Position numbers and translations under genes: made by a program. Shown one piece after another: positions 8,602-19,360 of a stretch of 64,000 bases of DNA. Source of the stretch: Planctomycetaceae bacterium (GTDB lineage: Bacteria; Planctomycetota; Planctomycetia; Planctomycetales; Planctomycetaceae). The stretch's first letter is position 1; every line of letters begins with the position of its first letter. The notes below the pieces were generated by a model. The model was given only the letters and a program-made list of their open reading frames with translations. It did no database searches and was not told the DNA's origin. The stretch spans positions 496,001 through 560,000 of the forward strand of contig JAWKUA010000001.1 in NCBI GenBank assembly GCA_041398785.1, written 5' to 3'.

Positions 8602-9817
8602 GTTCGCGTTGCGGCGCTCCGGAATGCGGTTCGAGTCCATACTGATCGCGGACACTGCCGAAGCTGGCCGGCGGCGCGTCGCTGAAGTACACGTAGTTGC
8701 GGATCAGCCATGCCAGCCGCAAATCGTTGTAGTATCCCGGCCAGAGGTGTGTGTACCCGATGTTGCCGGCGACGTCGTAGTCAATCACCTTTCCGGACCA
8801 TGCCTGCAGGCGACCTCGGTCTCGGTTGCTGAGTCCTCTCGCTCCAAGGGCGTACGACGAAAACAGACAGCGCATCGGATAGACATGCAACGCCGGATCG
8901 CGGGGATTGTGGAGATTCAGCAGGCATTCTGTACTGCACAGGGCCAGTCCGTACCGCTGCCCCGGATTCAGCCAGTGGTGGTCGATCGCCGATGCGGCAA
9001 ACACAGTACGAATTCTACGACCTGTCGCGCGGGACCACGGATGCACGAGTTCCTGAACCTGCCCGCCTGCCATCAGGTGCAGTGCTGACGCAATCACGCG
9101 TGTTCCGTGGCTGTGTCCGATCAGGCAGATCGGACATTCCTGCGGGATGTAACGAATCAGGTCGGCAACGTAATAGCCATTGCGTCCCGCCTGCCGCCCC
9201 AGAAGATTCACATCGACGGGCACCAGGGCGGACGCCAGCGGTCTGTCGCTCGGCCAGGTCAGGTAAATCATCTGCATATCCTGCCCGCCGGATGCGCTGC
9301 GCAGCCAGTTCCAGGTACAGCGAGACTCCTGACAGATGTCCTCCCAGCCGACAAAGCTGCCATGGACCATGATGCAGACCGGAATCCCCGGACGAAGGCT
9401 TTGGCAAAGTCCCGCAAAACTGGCAGACCGAAATCCGCCGCATTCGGAATACTGAGTCACGGCAGGATTGAACCGCGGAAGTCCTTCCACAGAACGCTGC
9501 GGAGACCTGTGAGTGCTGACGATCCAGTAACCCCGACATTCGACACCAGGCGAATCGGGAAACGGCCTCTCAACGACGGTTGCGGGCGACCCGGCCGGGA
9601 TCTCAATCGGCGGAAGTTCGCTTCCCGGGTGCTGCGGAACCGGCGCGGGGACATAGTCCGGGACGATGACGTCCGGGGCGAAATATTCCTGCCCGACGAC
9701 TGTGCTGGTGATGATCCCGCCCGGAAAGCCGCAGCAAAGGATCAGCAGACAGATTCGCAGAAGGCTTCCGGCTCGTCGCAGGACGCTGAAATTCCAAGCG
9801 GACGAAACAATTGGCAT
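8444..9817 (-). CDS. alpha/beta hydrolase, secreted or membrane-anchored
   Basis: The start is set at the ATG 9817; the frame can be read from a TTG at 9859. A hydrophobic segment (RICLLILCCGF, about residues 21-31 from this start) is a likely signal or anchor. Further on are VHGSF (oxyanion-hole region), IYLTWPSD and the nucleophile elbow GHSHG (234-238 from this start), as in DUF900-like alpha/beta hydrolases; a histidine in the GYTHLWPGYY segment may complete the triad. Substrate unknown. The final 50 or so residues are antisense to peptide deformylase and low in recognisable structure. This suggests either a true convergent overlap or a lost stop through an indel near 8600. It follows the membrane protein 10053-10976 on the same strand. 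Confidence 0.7.
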   Translation of the reverse strand: MPIVSSAWNFSVLRRAGSLLRICLLILCCGFPGGIITSTVVGQEYFAPDVIVPDYVPAPVPQHPGSELPPIEIPAGSPATVVERPFPDSPGVECRGYWIVSTHRSPQRSVEGLPRFNPAVTQYSECGGFRSASFAGLCQSLRPGIPVCIMVHGSFVGWEDICQESRCTWNWLRSASGGQDMQMIYLTWPSDRPLASALVPVDVNLLGRQAGRNGYYVADLIRYIPQECPICLIGHSHGTRVIASALHLMAGGQVQELVHPWSRATGRRIRTVFAASAIDHHWLNPGQRYGLALCSTECLLNLHNPRDPALHVYPMRCLFSSYALGARGLSNRDRGRLQAWSGKVIDYDVAGNIGYTHLWPGYYNDLRLAWLIRNYVYFSDAPPASFGSVRDQYGLEPHSGAPQRELMPSDHPAASSALSSIPHRQQSRPMPAAVETARRDHPRAAAGSATLRAPRGL

Positions 9818-10052
9818 AACCAGCCCCGTGATACACGATGTTGGTTCCGTCCCTGGCAATCATAGCGGCGATCAAGCGCGTGCGGCTCCGACAGGCACAT
9901 GGCGCAGGAAAATGGACAATGTTTCACTCTCATCGGTCGACACACGCTGCGGAACTGGCAAATTCTGCCGAACGTCGGAGCATGACGCTGATGCAGGGTG
10001 TGCGGGTTTTTTGCCGCTGAGGAACTGGGACGTCAGATCGCCCCCCGGAGCG

Positions 10053-10976
10053 CTATTCCGAATCTTTCGACCGGGTTCCAAAAACGAGTTCGAGTTCCTG
10101 CGATTCCCGCAGGCGTCTCGACCGCAGAGTGATGGTATCCCTGACCAGCCGCTTTGCTCCCGGCACTTCAATGACAAGCTGGACCTTGCCGCCGGAGACG
10201 GAAACTCGCTGGCTTTCGCCGGTAATCCGCTCACGCCCGTCGTCGCCGACGACAGACGACACTGTGTTTCGGTGATAGGGCAGCGATTGCTCGTAGCCGT
10301 CGGTACCGCGAACACTTGAGCCTCTCAGATCGCTCAGCCGATATTGCCGAACGTCACTGGGAAGCCGAATCTCAATGATGATCAGATACTTCTCCAGCGC
10401 CGCAGGTCTTTCCGGCTCCGTCCACGCGGTAAAGCTTCCCTTTGTGACCGCCAGGCCTGACTCCGGTACCTGAAAGAACAGACCGTTGCCGGCATCCGAT
10501 TCGTTTCCTGCGAACGAAACCAGTGCGTCGGTCGAGACGGTATCGACGAGGCCGTTTTCAACAGCCTTCAGGTGGCTGGCGACCTGTTGAACATTGGACT
10601 CCTGCTGTTCCATCCCCGTGGACAGGTCAGGAACCACTTCAAATCTTGGCGCCTCGCCGTCAATCGTCACGTCGTCCAGGCTGGCCCGAATTGGCACCGA
10701 TGCATCAAAGTGATCTCTCAGGAGGTCCGCGCTCAGCAGCCAGAAAACGGATGCCACCGCGGCATACGCGACGCAATGCATCAGCAAAGACAGGTACCAG
10801 CCCGCCGCCGTCAGACTGGTCATTGCAGCGCGGACCGGGCCGATTCGGGCGGGAGGCACGTGTTGATTCGAATCAGAACCAGCCGGGGAACCGACATCCG
10901 CCAGACTTACAGCACCGCGCAGATCGGCAGGTTCTGCCGGTTCACATGCGTCGAGTTGGAGATTTGCCAGCGACAT
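10053..10976 (-). CDS. hypothetical single-pass membrane protein
   Basis: 307 residues from an ATG at 10976. One transmembrane helix (about 57-82, WYLSLLMHCVAYAAVASVFWLL) separates a roughly 55-residue cytoplasmic N-terminus from a large extracytoplasmic part that is rich in Ser, Val and Arg. No family recognised. The tail around 205-290 has repeated beta-strand-like segments (KYLIIIEIRLP, KVQLVIEVPG). It lies upstream of the alpha/beta hydrolase on the same strand and diverges from the exporter operon at 11555. Confidence 0.6.
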   Translation of the reverse strand: MSLANLQLDACEPAEPADLRGAVSLADVGSPAGSDSNQHVPPARIGPVRAAMTSLTAAGWYLSLLMHCVAYAAVASVFWLLSADLLRDHFDASVPIRASLDDVTIDGEAPRFEVVPDLSTGMEQQESNVQQVASHLKAVENGLVDTVSTDALVSFAGNESDAGNGLFFQVPESGLAVTKGSFTAWTEPERPAALEKYLIIIEIRLPSDVRQYRLSDLRGSSVRGTDGYEQSLPYHRNTVSSVVGDDGRERITGESQRVSVSGGKVQLVIEVPGAKRLVRDTITLRSRRLRESQELELVFGTRSKDSE

Positions 10977-11554
10977 TTACGCAGTGTCTATCCAATTCCG
11001 GTTTCTGAGCTGAGTCCATCGCTTCGTAGACGGTGTCTGAGATTTCCGGTGACGAGTCGCGCGGGTCGGCGAAACGGACCAACCCGCCAAACAGGGAAGG
11101 TCCGTGGTTCTGCGAAAAAATCCGTTCCAGGCCGGATTTCCGGAGCGAATCAGCGGGAAAACTGTGATCTGTCGATCGCTGAAGATCTCGTGGTATTGAT
11201 GAATTCGAAGTTGAAGACCATTCTACGGCTTTATCGGTCGGCAGTCTCTGTTCATCCCGGCAGGCTGGCAGGATACGTCGAATTTGGTGGACGCTGCCTC
11301 GCCCGCGTTGCGGAAACTGTCGTCAAACTGCGTCGGGACAGTCTGGACGGGCGACAATGCTGCGACTGAAACACAGCCTCCCAGTTTAGCCAGGCAGGAC
11401 AATCGGGGCTGTTTTGATGATCGTCTGCCTGGTTCCCGGCTGGTCCACAAATCGTTCAGATCGAGTGGTCGATCTACTGACGGCGGACTGAAGTGCGATA
11501 TCATGCGCTGCTTTCGCAAGAAACCTCACGCGGATTCATCGTGTCAGGACCAAC
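10977..11554. other. divergent intergenic region
   Basis: 578 bases between the minus-strand membrane protein and the plus-strand exporter. The frames here lack family features. AGGA at 11546-11549 is a plausible ribosome binding site for the exporter GTG at 11555. Promoters for both flanking genes are expected here, but I cannot pick convincing -35/-10 boxes. Confidence 0.45.
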
Positions 11555-14502
11555 GTGGCTGATTCACGGACGAAGATTTTTCTGGAAAAGCGTGACCCCT
11601 GGGGGCACGGCGTTGCGCTGTGGATTATCGCCGCGGTTGCGCTTCTGTTGCCGCTGACGATCTGGAGCCTGGGGCACATACGTCTGCACAACGATGTCGC
11701 AGGCTGGCTGCCGAAGAACGATCCGCAATCCAGAATTCTGTCGTGGTACCAGCGGCAGTTCCCGTCGGAAGATCGGATTCTTGTGTCCTGGGATACGGCG
11801 TCGCTGACCGACCCGCGTCTGCAGAAGTTTGCTGAGGAACTTGCAGGCCGCACGCTTCCTTCAGGCCGGACTGAAGGCGGTTCGCCGCTGATCGAAGATG
11901 TCGTCCTGCCCCAGGACTTGATTTCCCGGATGCTTGACCGGGACGTTGCGGCAGAAACGGCCGTTCGACGAATTGAAGGCGTTCTTACAGGCCTGGGACC
12001 TCTGCAGATACGCCTCACGGACGCAGGCCGCATGCGCGGCGAGTATATGCAGACGGAGATCCTGCACCTGGCGCGCGAGGAATTCGGGCTGGAGGCGTCA
12101 TTCGTCAGCCGCACGATGCCGCTGCCTTCGTCCGCCGGGCTGGAACTGGAAGATTCGAAAGCCTGGAAGCTGCACGACTCACTGACGGAATACGTACAGT
12201 CGCAGCCACTGCACGATCTGCAGTTAACGTGGCCGCAAATACACTCTCAGCCGGAAACCCTGACGGCGTTCCGTAAGGCACTGCTGCAGCTTTCCGCTCC
12301 TGCTTCGGGCACGCAAACGTCCGGCAAGACCTGCGTCGAAGATGCGTTTTTCGTCTCCGGGTCGATGGCGGCGGTGGCCGTTGTCCTGTCGGAATCCGGC
12401 GGAGCTGACCGGGATGCCGCGATCAATGCCATTCGTTCTGCTGCAGTTGCGGCCGGTGTCGACGACGCGGAGCTGCACCTTGGCGGTCAGCCCGTGGCAA
12501 GCGTCGCACTGAACCAGGCCGTCAGGCGCGCGGGGTGGAATCCGGCCTTTTCCATCTGGAACGTCCCTCAGCGTTCCCCCATGCTGCTTTCAGCAATCGT
12601 TGTGATCGTGACGTCGTTCCTGATGCTGCGCAGCGTTCGATTGGCAATTCTGGTTCAGGTTGTTGCACTAATTGCTGTGGCCGTTTCGGTATCACTTGTC
12701 CCCCTGACGGGCGGCACCCTGAATATGGTGCTGGTCGTGATGCCCACGCTGCTGGCCGTCCTTACGACTTCGGCGGCGATTCATCTGGCCAACTACTGGA
12801 AGCACTCGGCGGTCGCGGATCCGTCGCGATCCGTGTTCCGAGCCGCAAAGACTGCCTGGTTGCCATGCGCGCTTGCCAGCGCGACAACTGCAATTGGACT
12901 GGCATCGCTGCTCGCCAGCAACCTGGTTCCGGTTCGCGATTTCGGAATCTATTCCGCGGCGGGCTGCGTCATTTCATTCCTGCTGGTGCTGTATTTTCTT
13001 CCGGCACTCATGCTTTACTGGCCCAAGGCACCGCCGCCGGAATCCGAATTGCGGACCGGGCACTGGAATATTCTGGGGCACTGGATTGTCCGACATCGCC
13101 ACGCGGTTGCCATCTGGTGTGTCGTGTCGACCGTTGCATGCGGCTACGGACTGGTTCACTTTCGGACTGAAACGAAGGTGATCCGATATTTTCCCACGGA
13201 CTCACGGCTGGTTCAGGACTACGCCTACCTTGAGGACAATCTGTCCGGCGTTGTCTCGATTGACACGATCGTCAGGTTTGATCGTCAGACCCAGGACGAA
13301 GTGTCGTTCATTGAGCGTGCTCGCAAGGTGATGGAAATTCAGCAGGACATTCGTCAACACGCGGAAGTCAGCGGCGTTCTTTCACTGGCGTCGTTCCTTG
13401 ATTTGCGACAGCCGGATGTCGAAAATATGTCGGCGCTGCAGCGAATGAAGCTGAACAAATCGCAAAACGAAATGGGTCGACGGATTCACGAACGGGTGGC
13501 CGCCGGCGGTGCCGAAGCGGAAGGAATCTCTTCCTTCATCGCCATTCCCCGCGAAGCAACCGACCTGACGGTACCGGGAGACCACGGGCTGAATGCAGCC
13601 GGCGATGAACTCTGGCGAATCACCGCGCAAACGGCCATCATGTCGGATGCCAACTATTCTCAGTTGACCGCCGACATGGACCGCATTGCCAGTCGGCACC
13701 TGTCGCTGGTCGGAAGCCCGGGCACCGGTCATGTCGTGACCGGACTGATTCCCGTGTTTCTCAGGACTCAACAGGCCGTTCTGGAAAGTCTGATCCGCAG
13801 TTTCGGGATGGCGTTCGTGCTGATTGCCGTCGTGATGATGGTCGTGCTGAAGAGTCCCCGTGCGGGCGTCGTCACCATGCTGCCGAACCTGATGCCTGTG
13901 GTGATGGTGTTCGGCCTGCTCTCGTGGGCCGGACTGCGAGTGGATATGGGCACAATGATCACTGCGTCTGTGGCGCTGGGTATCGCGGTTGACGGAACAC
14001 TGCATCTGCTGACATGGTTTCAGGAACTTGTCAAGCGCGGACGTTCCGTCCCGGACGCTGTCGCTGAAGCTCTGGAAAACTGCGGACCGGCGATGTGGCA
14101 AACCAGCGCGGCGATCGGGCTGGGGATGCTGACACTGCTGGGGGCGGAGTTGCTGCTCATCAGCCGGTTTGGCTGGATGCTGGCTGCTCTGATTTTCGCA
14201 GCGCTGGCGGCGGACGTCATCTTTCTGCCGGCACTGCTGGCCGGACCGCTGGGATACATTATTCAGAAAAGCGTGACCGCCACACCCGAACCTGCAGAAG
14301 CGCCGGCGGCGGGAAATGATGCGACGCTGACAGCCGAGGTCGATGATTCCGTCGAAGGGATCTGTATTTCCGGCACGCAGAGCCAACGGTCTCCGCGAGG
14401 CGCGGGGTCGCGACCGGACCTTCGCCCGCATCTGGACGAAATCAGTTCGGTGCGCGGCGGTCGATCGCTGGACCGTACCGCGACTCCGGGAATTGACGAC
14501 TG

Positions 14503-14503
<1 letters not shown>
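11555..14503 (+). CDS. MMPL/RND-type exporter
   Basis: 982 residues from a GTG with AGGA five bases upstream. The architecture is that of RND-superfamily MMPL/SSD-type transporters, with two similar halves. There is a TM helix at 18-38, a large extracytoplasmic loop, a TM bundle at about 340-490, a second lone helix near 515-535, a second loop, and a second bundle at about 740-910. The tail of about 75 residues is charged and low-complexity. Such proteins export lipids, hopanoid-like molecules or other hydrophobic compounds using the proton gradient; the substrate here is unknown. The stop overlaps the start of the GroES-like gene by one base (TGATG), so the two are probably co-translated. 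A TolC-like gene is 1 kb downstream; no membrane fusion protein is seen. Confidence 0.9.
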
Positions 14504-14865
<362 letters not shown>

Positions 14866-14937
14866 CCGGCAGCCGTCTGCTAAAGTGCGGTTGACGTCGC
14901 TTTCGGCCGTCCTGCCACCAGTGCTCCCGGAGCCTTC

Positions 14938-15261
14938 ATGATTCGTCGCTTTCTCCGGAATTATCTGCCAAGACATCGCAATCGCGCGAATCAGTGTCTT
15001 CATGCCATCGGTGTTCCTTTGACATTCATTGGCACACCGGTCTGTCTTGCTGCGGGAAAGCCCTGGTACGCCGCGATCGGTTGTTTCGTTGGTGGCTATG
15101 TTTTGCAGTGTGCCGGTCATGCGATTGAAGGCAATGATGCCGGTGAGGTTGTCTTTCTGAAGAAGCTGCTCGGTTTGCCCTATGCCGAGTATGGTCCGGG
15201 GGCCAATCCTTCAAGCCTCTCGAAAGGCGACGACGATACGAGTGCTGACTCCGCGCAGTGA
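14938..15261 (+). CDS. DUF962/Mpo1-like membrane protein
   Basis: 107 residues. It starts with the basic stretch RNYLPRHRNRANQCLH, then has two hydrophobic segments (GVPLTFIGTPVCLAAG; YAAIGCFVGGYVLQCAGHAIEGN) ending in the GHAIEGN motif, which fits the Mpo1/DUF962 family. In yeast the family member is a dioxygenase acting on 2-hydroxy fatty acids through conserved His residues; several His are present here, but function in this bacterium is inferred only. It lies 72 bases after the GroES-like gene on the same strand. Confidence 0.75.
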   Translation: MIRRFLRNYLPRHRNRANQCLHAIGVPLTFIGTPVCLAAGKPWYAAIGCFVGGYVLQCAGHAIEGNDAGEVVFLKKLLGLPYAEYGPGANPSSLSKGDDDTSADSAQ

Positions 15262-15437
15262 AACGCGCGCAGCTTAGTTGAGTTCCTCAGGACTGTCGCG
15301 TATCTGATGGTGCAGAGACGCGACGTCGGGCCGGCACTCAACCGTCATTCCGCCGGGTCGGCTGCATTGAGGCCGCCGATATCACGCCGAATTGACGAAC
15401 TTATCATCGCACCGACACATTGCGGCAGGGACGTCAC

Positions 15438-16079
15438 ATGCGGCAGCCAACTTCAGATCAGTCTCCGGTCGCTGACAGCAACCTGTGCCGCCGCACAGAA
15501 CGGCTGCTGTCGGCCTGCTTCGGCAGTCTTCATCGCGGCTGCCGCGCCTTCATCGCGAAATGGCTGTCGGGCGTTCCGCAGATTGCACTGGCATCGATGT
15601 TGGTGCTCAGCGGCTGTTCCACCACGGAAAAGACTCCGCTGAATGACCTGCAGTGGCACGACGACATCAAGGGAATCTCGTACCACCGAAACCGCTCTTC
15701 CGCGATTGAATACGCCTGTCTTGACAATGAGACCGCGGAGTCCGTTCGCGTCAGCGAAGAACCCAGGAACCTTCAAAGACGAGCCGAAGACCGTCCTCGC
15801 GAAATCACGCTGAATGAAGCCATCCGAATCGCGCTGTCGCACAACGAAGTGGTCGAATCCAGTGCTCTGGGAGGCGTCGGCGCCAAGGCAGTCCTGACCA
15901 ACCCCACAGGCATTGCTTCTGTCTATGACCCGGGATTCAGGAATCCGGAGTTTTGTTCGGTCGCCGGGGTCTGGAAGCCGCGCTTCAGATTTCGACGCCA
16001 CGTTCAATACGTCGATGACGTGGGGACGATCGGATGCTGTTTCGAATCCGTCGTTCACCGGAAATCCGACCAGCAGTGA
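15438..16079 (+). CDS. TolC-like outer membrane lipoprotein, N-terminal part (frameshifted)
   Basis: The ATG at 15438 gives a long N-region followed by LASMLVLSGC, a lipobox with the lipidated Cys at residue 60; an ATG at 15420 is also in frame. After the lipobox come a linker and REITLNEAIRIALSHNEVVESS, the usual first helix of outer membrane efflux proteins. Real coding ends near 15930. There a missing base (CCGGG run) shifts the frame, and a second missing T near 15985 shifts it again, after which the reading continues in the 15913-17676 frame. The remaining residues to 16079 are out of frame. Confidence 0.75.
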   Translation: MRQPTSDQSPVADSNLCRRTERLLSACFGSLHRGCRAFIAKWLSGVPQIALASMLVLSGCSTTEKTPLNDLQWHDDIKGISYHRNRSSAIEYACLDNETAESVRVSEEPRNLQRRAEDRPREITLNEAIRIALSHNEVVESSALGGVGAKAVLTNPTGIASVYDPGFRNPEFCSVAGVWKPRFRFRRHVQYVDDVGTIGCCFESVVHRKSDQQ

Positions 16080-17676
16080 AACAGCCGCGTTTCAGACCGG
16101 TGTCGCCAAGCAGTTCGCCAACGGTGGTTCGCTGAGTGTTTCGCACAACTGGAACTATCTGGGGACGAATTCTCCCGGAACACTGCTGGGATCGGCGTAT
16201 ACGGGAACGCTTGGCGTCGACTATCGCCTGCCGCTGCTGCAGGGCAGTGGCGTGGACTACACGCGAATCGCCGGTCCTGCCAGGCCCGGCTTCGGCGGCA
16301 TCACCGGGGTCAGCCAGGGTGTTGTGATCGCAAGGATCAATCAGGACATCACTGTCGCCGACTTCGAAATCGCAGTCCGCAACGGTATCCGGGACATCGA
16401 AAACGCGTACTGGGATCTGTACCTGGCCTATCGTTCCTACGACACGGCCACCGTTGCTCACCAAAGCGCCTACCAGACCTGGCGGGAATCGCAGGACCGG
16501 CTGGAAGTCGGCGTGCTGAAGCCCGCTGACGAACTGCAGGCTCGCGACCGTCTGTACGAAACCAAGGCCGGCGTCGAAACTTCGCTTAATCAGCTTTACC
16601 AGGCGGAAGCCGAACTGCGGCGGCTGGTCGGTATGCCGATGAACGACGGCATGGTTCTGGTACCGGTGGACGAACCTTCGATCGCGGAACTCGTTCCCGA
16701 CTGGCGCATGTCGCTGACCGAGGCACTGACGTACCGCACGGAATTGCGCCGGCAGAAATGGAACATCAAGTCGCTGCAGCTCCAGCTTCAGGCAGCGCGA
16801 AGCCTGGTGCGACCTCAGTTTGATATGCTCGCCGGGTACGACATGAACGCGTACGGCGATCGTCTGCTGGGGAACACGGGAGCCGTCTCCGCGACGGGCA
16901 GTCCGATTCGCAGCGGCTACGACTCGCTGATTAACCAGGGTCTGGGTACCTGGTATATGGGCTTTCAGTTCCAGATTCCGCTGGGATACCGCTTCACGCG
17001 AGCCCAGGTGCGCAGCTATGAACTGCAGGTCGCGAAGGCCACCGCTGTGCTGGCGTCGCAGGAACGAAACATCGCTCACGATGTCGCAACCTCCATTCAG
17101 GACGTCACGGCATCCTACACGGCGGCTCAATCCAACCTGAACCGGCTTAAGGCAGCCTCACGGCGCGTCGAATTGCTCGAAACCGAACGCGAAGTCGGTA
17201 CATCAACGCTGGACCTGGTGCTTCGGGCACAGGCCAGTGTCGCCGCTGCGGAGAGTTCTTACTACCAGCAGCTTGTGAACTACAACAAAGCGATCGTCAG
17301 CCTGAATCTGGCGAAGGGGACTCTGCTGGAGCAAAACGGCATCTACCTGTCAGAAGGCCAGTGGGATGCGGAAGCGTACTGCGACGCACAGATGCGAGCT
17401 GCTGAACGGACACACGCCAAGCCGAATCCGCACCTGCAGACACATCCGCCGGAATTTGTGTCACCCGGTCCCGCAGGTACCATCGAACTGCGGCCGTCAA
17501 CGGCACCGATGAGCTACGAATCCGCGCCGCCGGAAAGTCAGACGCCGGTCGACGCCACTGACGACGCAGGCGATGACAACAACAGTGACTCCCGTGTAAA
17601 AGACAAACCAGACGAAATGGCCGACGACGTGACATTGCCGTCACCGGACGCTTCATCGGAATCAGACTACGAATAG
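15913..17676 (+). CDS. TolC-like outer membrane efflux protein, C-terminal part
   Basis: True coding begins around SDFDATFNTS (about 15987), after two indels that separate it from the N-terminal part. It carries both outer membrane efflux protein repeats: beta-strand regions (SLSVSHNWNYLG, GFQFQIPLGYRF) and long helices with the ENAYWDLYLAYR and AESSYYQQLVNYNKAI patterns that build the periplasmic tunnel. The last ~110 residues are a low-complexity acidic, Pro-rich tail. It probably forms the outer membrane exit of an export system. The MMPL exporter at 11555 is a candidate partner by position, although an adaptor protein is missing. Confidence 0.85.
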   Translation: MLLSMTRDSGIRSFVRSPGSGSRASDFDATFNTSMTWGRSDAVSNPSFTGNPTSSETAAFQTGVAKQFANGGSLSVSHNWNYLGTNSPGTLLGSAYTGTLGVDYRLPLLQGSGVDYTRIAGPARPGFGGITGVSQGVVIARINQDITVADFEIAVRNGIRDIENAYWDLYLAYRSYDTATVAHQSAYQTWRESQDRLEVGVLKPADELQARDRLYETKAGVETSLNQLYQAEAELRRLVGMPMNDGMVLVPVDEPSIAELVPDWRMSLTEALTYRTELRRQKWNIKSLQLQLQAARSLVRPQFDMLAGYDMNAYGDRLLGNTGAVSATGSPIRSGYDSLINQGLGTWYMGFQFQIPLGYRFTRAQVRSYELQVAKATAVLASQERNIAHDVATSIQDVTASYTAAQSNLNRLKAASRRVELLETEREVGTSTLDLVLRAQASVAAAESSYYQQLVNYNKAIVSLNLAKGTLLEQNGIYLSEGQWDAEAYCDAQMRAAERTHAKPNPHLQTHPPEFVSPGPAGTIELRPSTAPMSYESAPPESQTPVDATDDAGDDNNSDSRVKDKPDEMADDVTLPSPDASSESDYE

Positions 17677-17838
17677 TCGGTGTCCGACATCCTCGCCGGA
17701 TGACGCATGATCAGGTCGGTGTGCAGACACGGAGCACAGCATCGACACGGCGACATAGCACGGCACCGCTTTGAAGGTTTGCGGTGCTCTTCGTGACGAA
17801 GCATTCACAACGCGTTCAAGGAACGGAAATCGAACGGT

Positions 17839-19359
17839 TCACACGCCGTACAACGGTCGAAAGCGTTCATTCAGGTGGGTGACGAGTGGCTGGTCCGACA
17901 ACGGTTCTCCCGTAACCACCTGCACGAGGCGATTTGCAGAAAACCGCTGGCCCTGGCGATGAATATGAACGCGCAGCCATTCCAGCAGCGGTGTGAATTC
18001 ACCGCGGGCGAACAGATCCGCCAGCCCTCCCAACTGCTGATCGGCCGTCTGAAAGAACTGAGCGGCGTACATGTTGCCGAGAGCGTAGGTCGGAAAATAT
18101 CCGAACAGCCCGGCACTCCAGTGGACATCCTGCAGGCAGCCGTCAGTATCGGAAGCCGGAGTAATGCCGAAATCCCGGGTGAATCGTTCGCTCCAGGCGT
18201 CCGGCACGTCTTCGGACTGCAGGCTTCCTGAAATCAGGTCACGCTCGAGATCGAACCGCAACTTGATGTGCAGGTTGTAAGTGACCTCGTCCGCTTCGAC
18301 TCGAATGAACGACGGGCTGACGGCGTTGATCGCGAAGTGAAAGTCATCCAGCGACGTTTCCCCAAGCGCTTCCGGGAACTGCTTTCTTGCGACGGGCAGC
18401 AGATGTTCCCAGAAGGAGCGACTGCGGCCCACGAGGTTCTCCCACAGCCGTGACTGCGATTCATGAATGCCCAGCGATACGGCACTGCCCAGCGGTGTTC
18501 CGAACGCCGATTCCGGCAAACCCTGTTCGTAGAGGCCGTGGCCGGTTTCGTGCAGCGTTCCAAAGAATGCTGACGAGAAAAAGCGTTCGTCGTAGCGAGT
18601 TGTCAGGCGCACGTCGCCGGGGCCCAATCCCGTACAGAAGGGATGTGTCGTGACGTCCAGCCGCCCCCTGTCGAAGCAGAACCCCATCGCCTGAGCTGTT
18701 TGCTGCCCGAATTCTTTTTGCGCTGCGACGGGGTAGTTTCGTTCGAGGATTTCCGTGGGCGGTTTCCGTTCGGAACCGCGGATGGCGTCCAGCAGCGGGA
18801 CAAGTTCCTTCCGCAACCCTGAAAACACGTGAGCAATTTCAGAGCTGCGGGCTTCGGGTTCATACTCGTCCAGCAGCGCGTCGTACGGTTCTCCGTTTTC
18901 GGGAAACCCGACCGCGGCCGCTTCTTCGCGTTTCAGATTGATGATCTGCCGAAGCCACGGCGCGAACGACGCGAAATCGTTGTCCCGGCGGGCGTGTGCC
19001 CAGTGCTGCTGAGCAAGCGCTGTGACTCGCGAGATTTCCTCCACCAGTCGCTGCGGCAGCTTTCGGGATCGGTCGTAAGTGCGGCGAATCTCTCGGATGT
19101 TGCAGGCGCTGTCGCTGTCTGCGGCGTCCGTCAGTTCGCTGTCGTGCAGTGCATCCAGCAGCTCACCAATTCGGGGGTTCGTGGCCCATTCGTGAGTCAT
19201 GCCGGCCAGCAGGCTGAGCTGATTGGCGCGGTGTTCGTTGCCGCCCTCAGGCATGTAGGTTTCGCGATCCCAGCCCAGCACGGCTCCACAGGACCCCAGC
19301 AGCGACGTTCTGCGAACCAGGGCAATCAGTTCATCGTAGGCACAAACGGGATCAGACAT
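17839..19359 (-). CDS. M32 family metallocarboxypeptidase (Taq-type)
   Basis: 506 residues, the usual length for M32. It has the zinc motif HETGH (270-274), the HPF signature (239-241), the downstream ESQSRLWEN segment (third zinc ligand Glu and substrate site) and the GLxxRYD-like region before the zinc motif. The enzyme removes C-terminal residues from peptides in the cytoplasm. The ATG at 19359 is one base from the stop of acetolactate synthase (TGA-C-ATG), so the two are almost certainly co-transcribed and translationally coupled. Confidence 0.93.
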   Translation of the reverse strand: MSDPVCAYDELIALVRRTSLLGSCGAVLGWDRETYMPEGGNEHRANQLSLLAGMTHEWATNPRIGELLDALHDSELTDAADSDSACNIREIRRTYDRSRKLPQRLVEEISRVTALAQQHWAHARRDNDFASFAPWLRQIINLKREEAAAVGFPENGEPYDALLDEYEPEARSSEIAHVFSGLRKELVPLLDAIRGSERKPPTEILERNYPVAAQKEFGQQTAQAMGFCFDRGRLDVTTHPFCTGLGPGDVRLTTRYDERFFSSAFFGTLHETGHGLYEQGLPESAFGTPLGSAVSLGIHESQSRLWENLVGRSRSFWEHLLPVARKQFPEALGETSLDDFHFAINAVSPSFIRVEADEVTYNLHIKLRFDLERDLISGSLQSEDVPDAWSERFTRDFGITPASDTDGCLQDVHWSAGLFGYFPTYALGNMYAAQFFQTADQQLGGLADLFARGEFTPLLEWLRVHIHRQGQRFSANRLVQVVTGEPLSDQPLVTHLNERFRPLYGV

Positions 19360-19360
19360 G

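Noticed and set aside
13382..14431. Minus-strand open frame of 349 codons
   Set aside because: Antisense to the MMPL exporter; His/Gln/Arg-rich with no domain.
15985..17130. Minus-strand open frame of 381 codons
   Set aside because: Antisense to the TolC-like gene.
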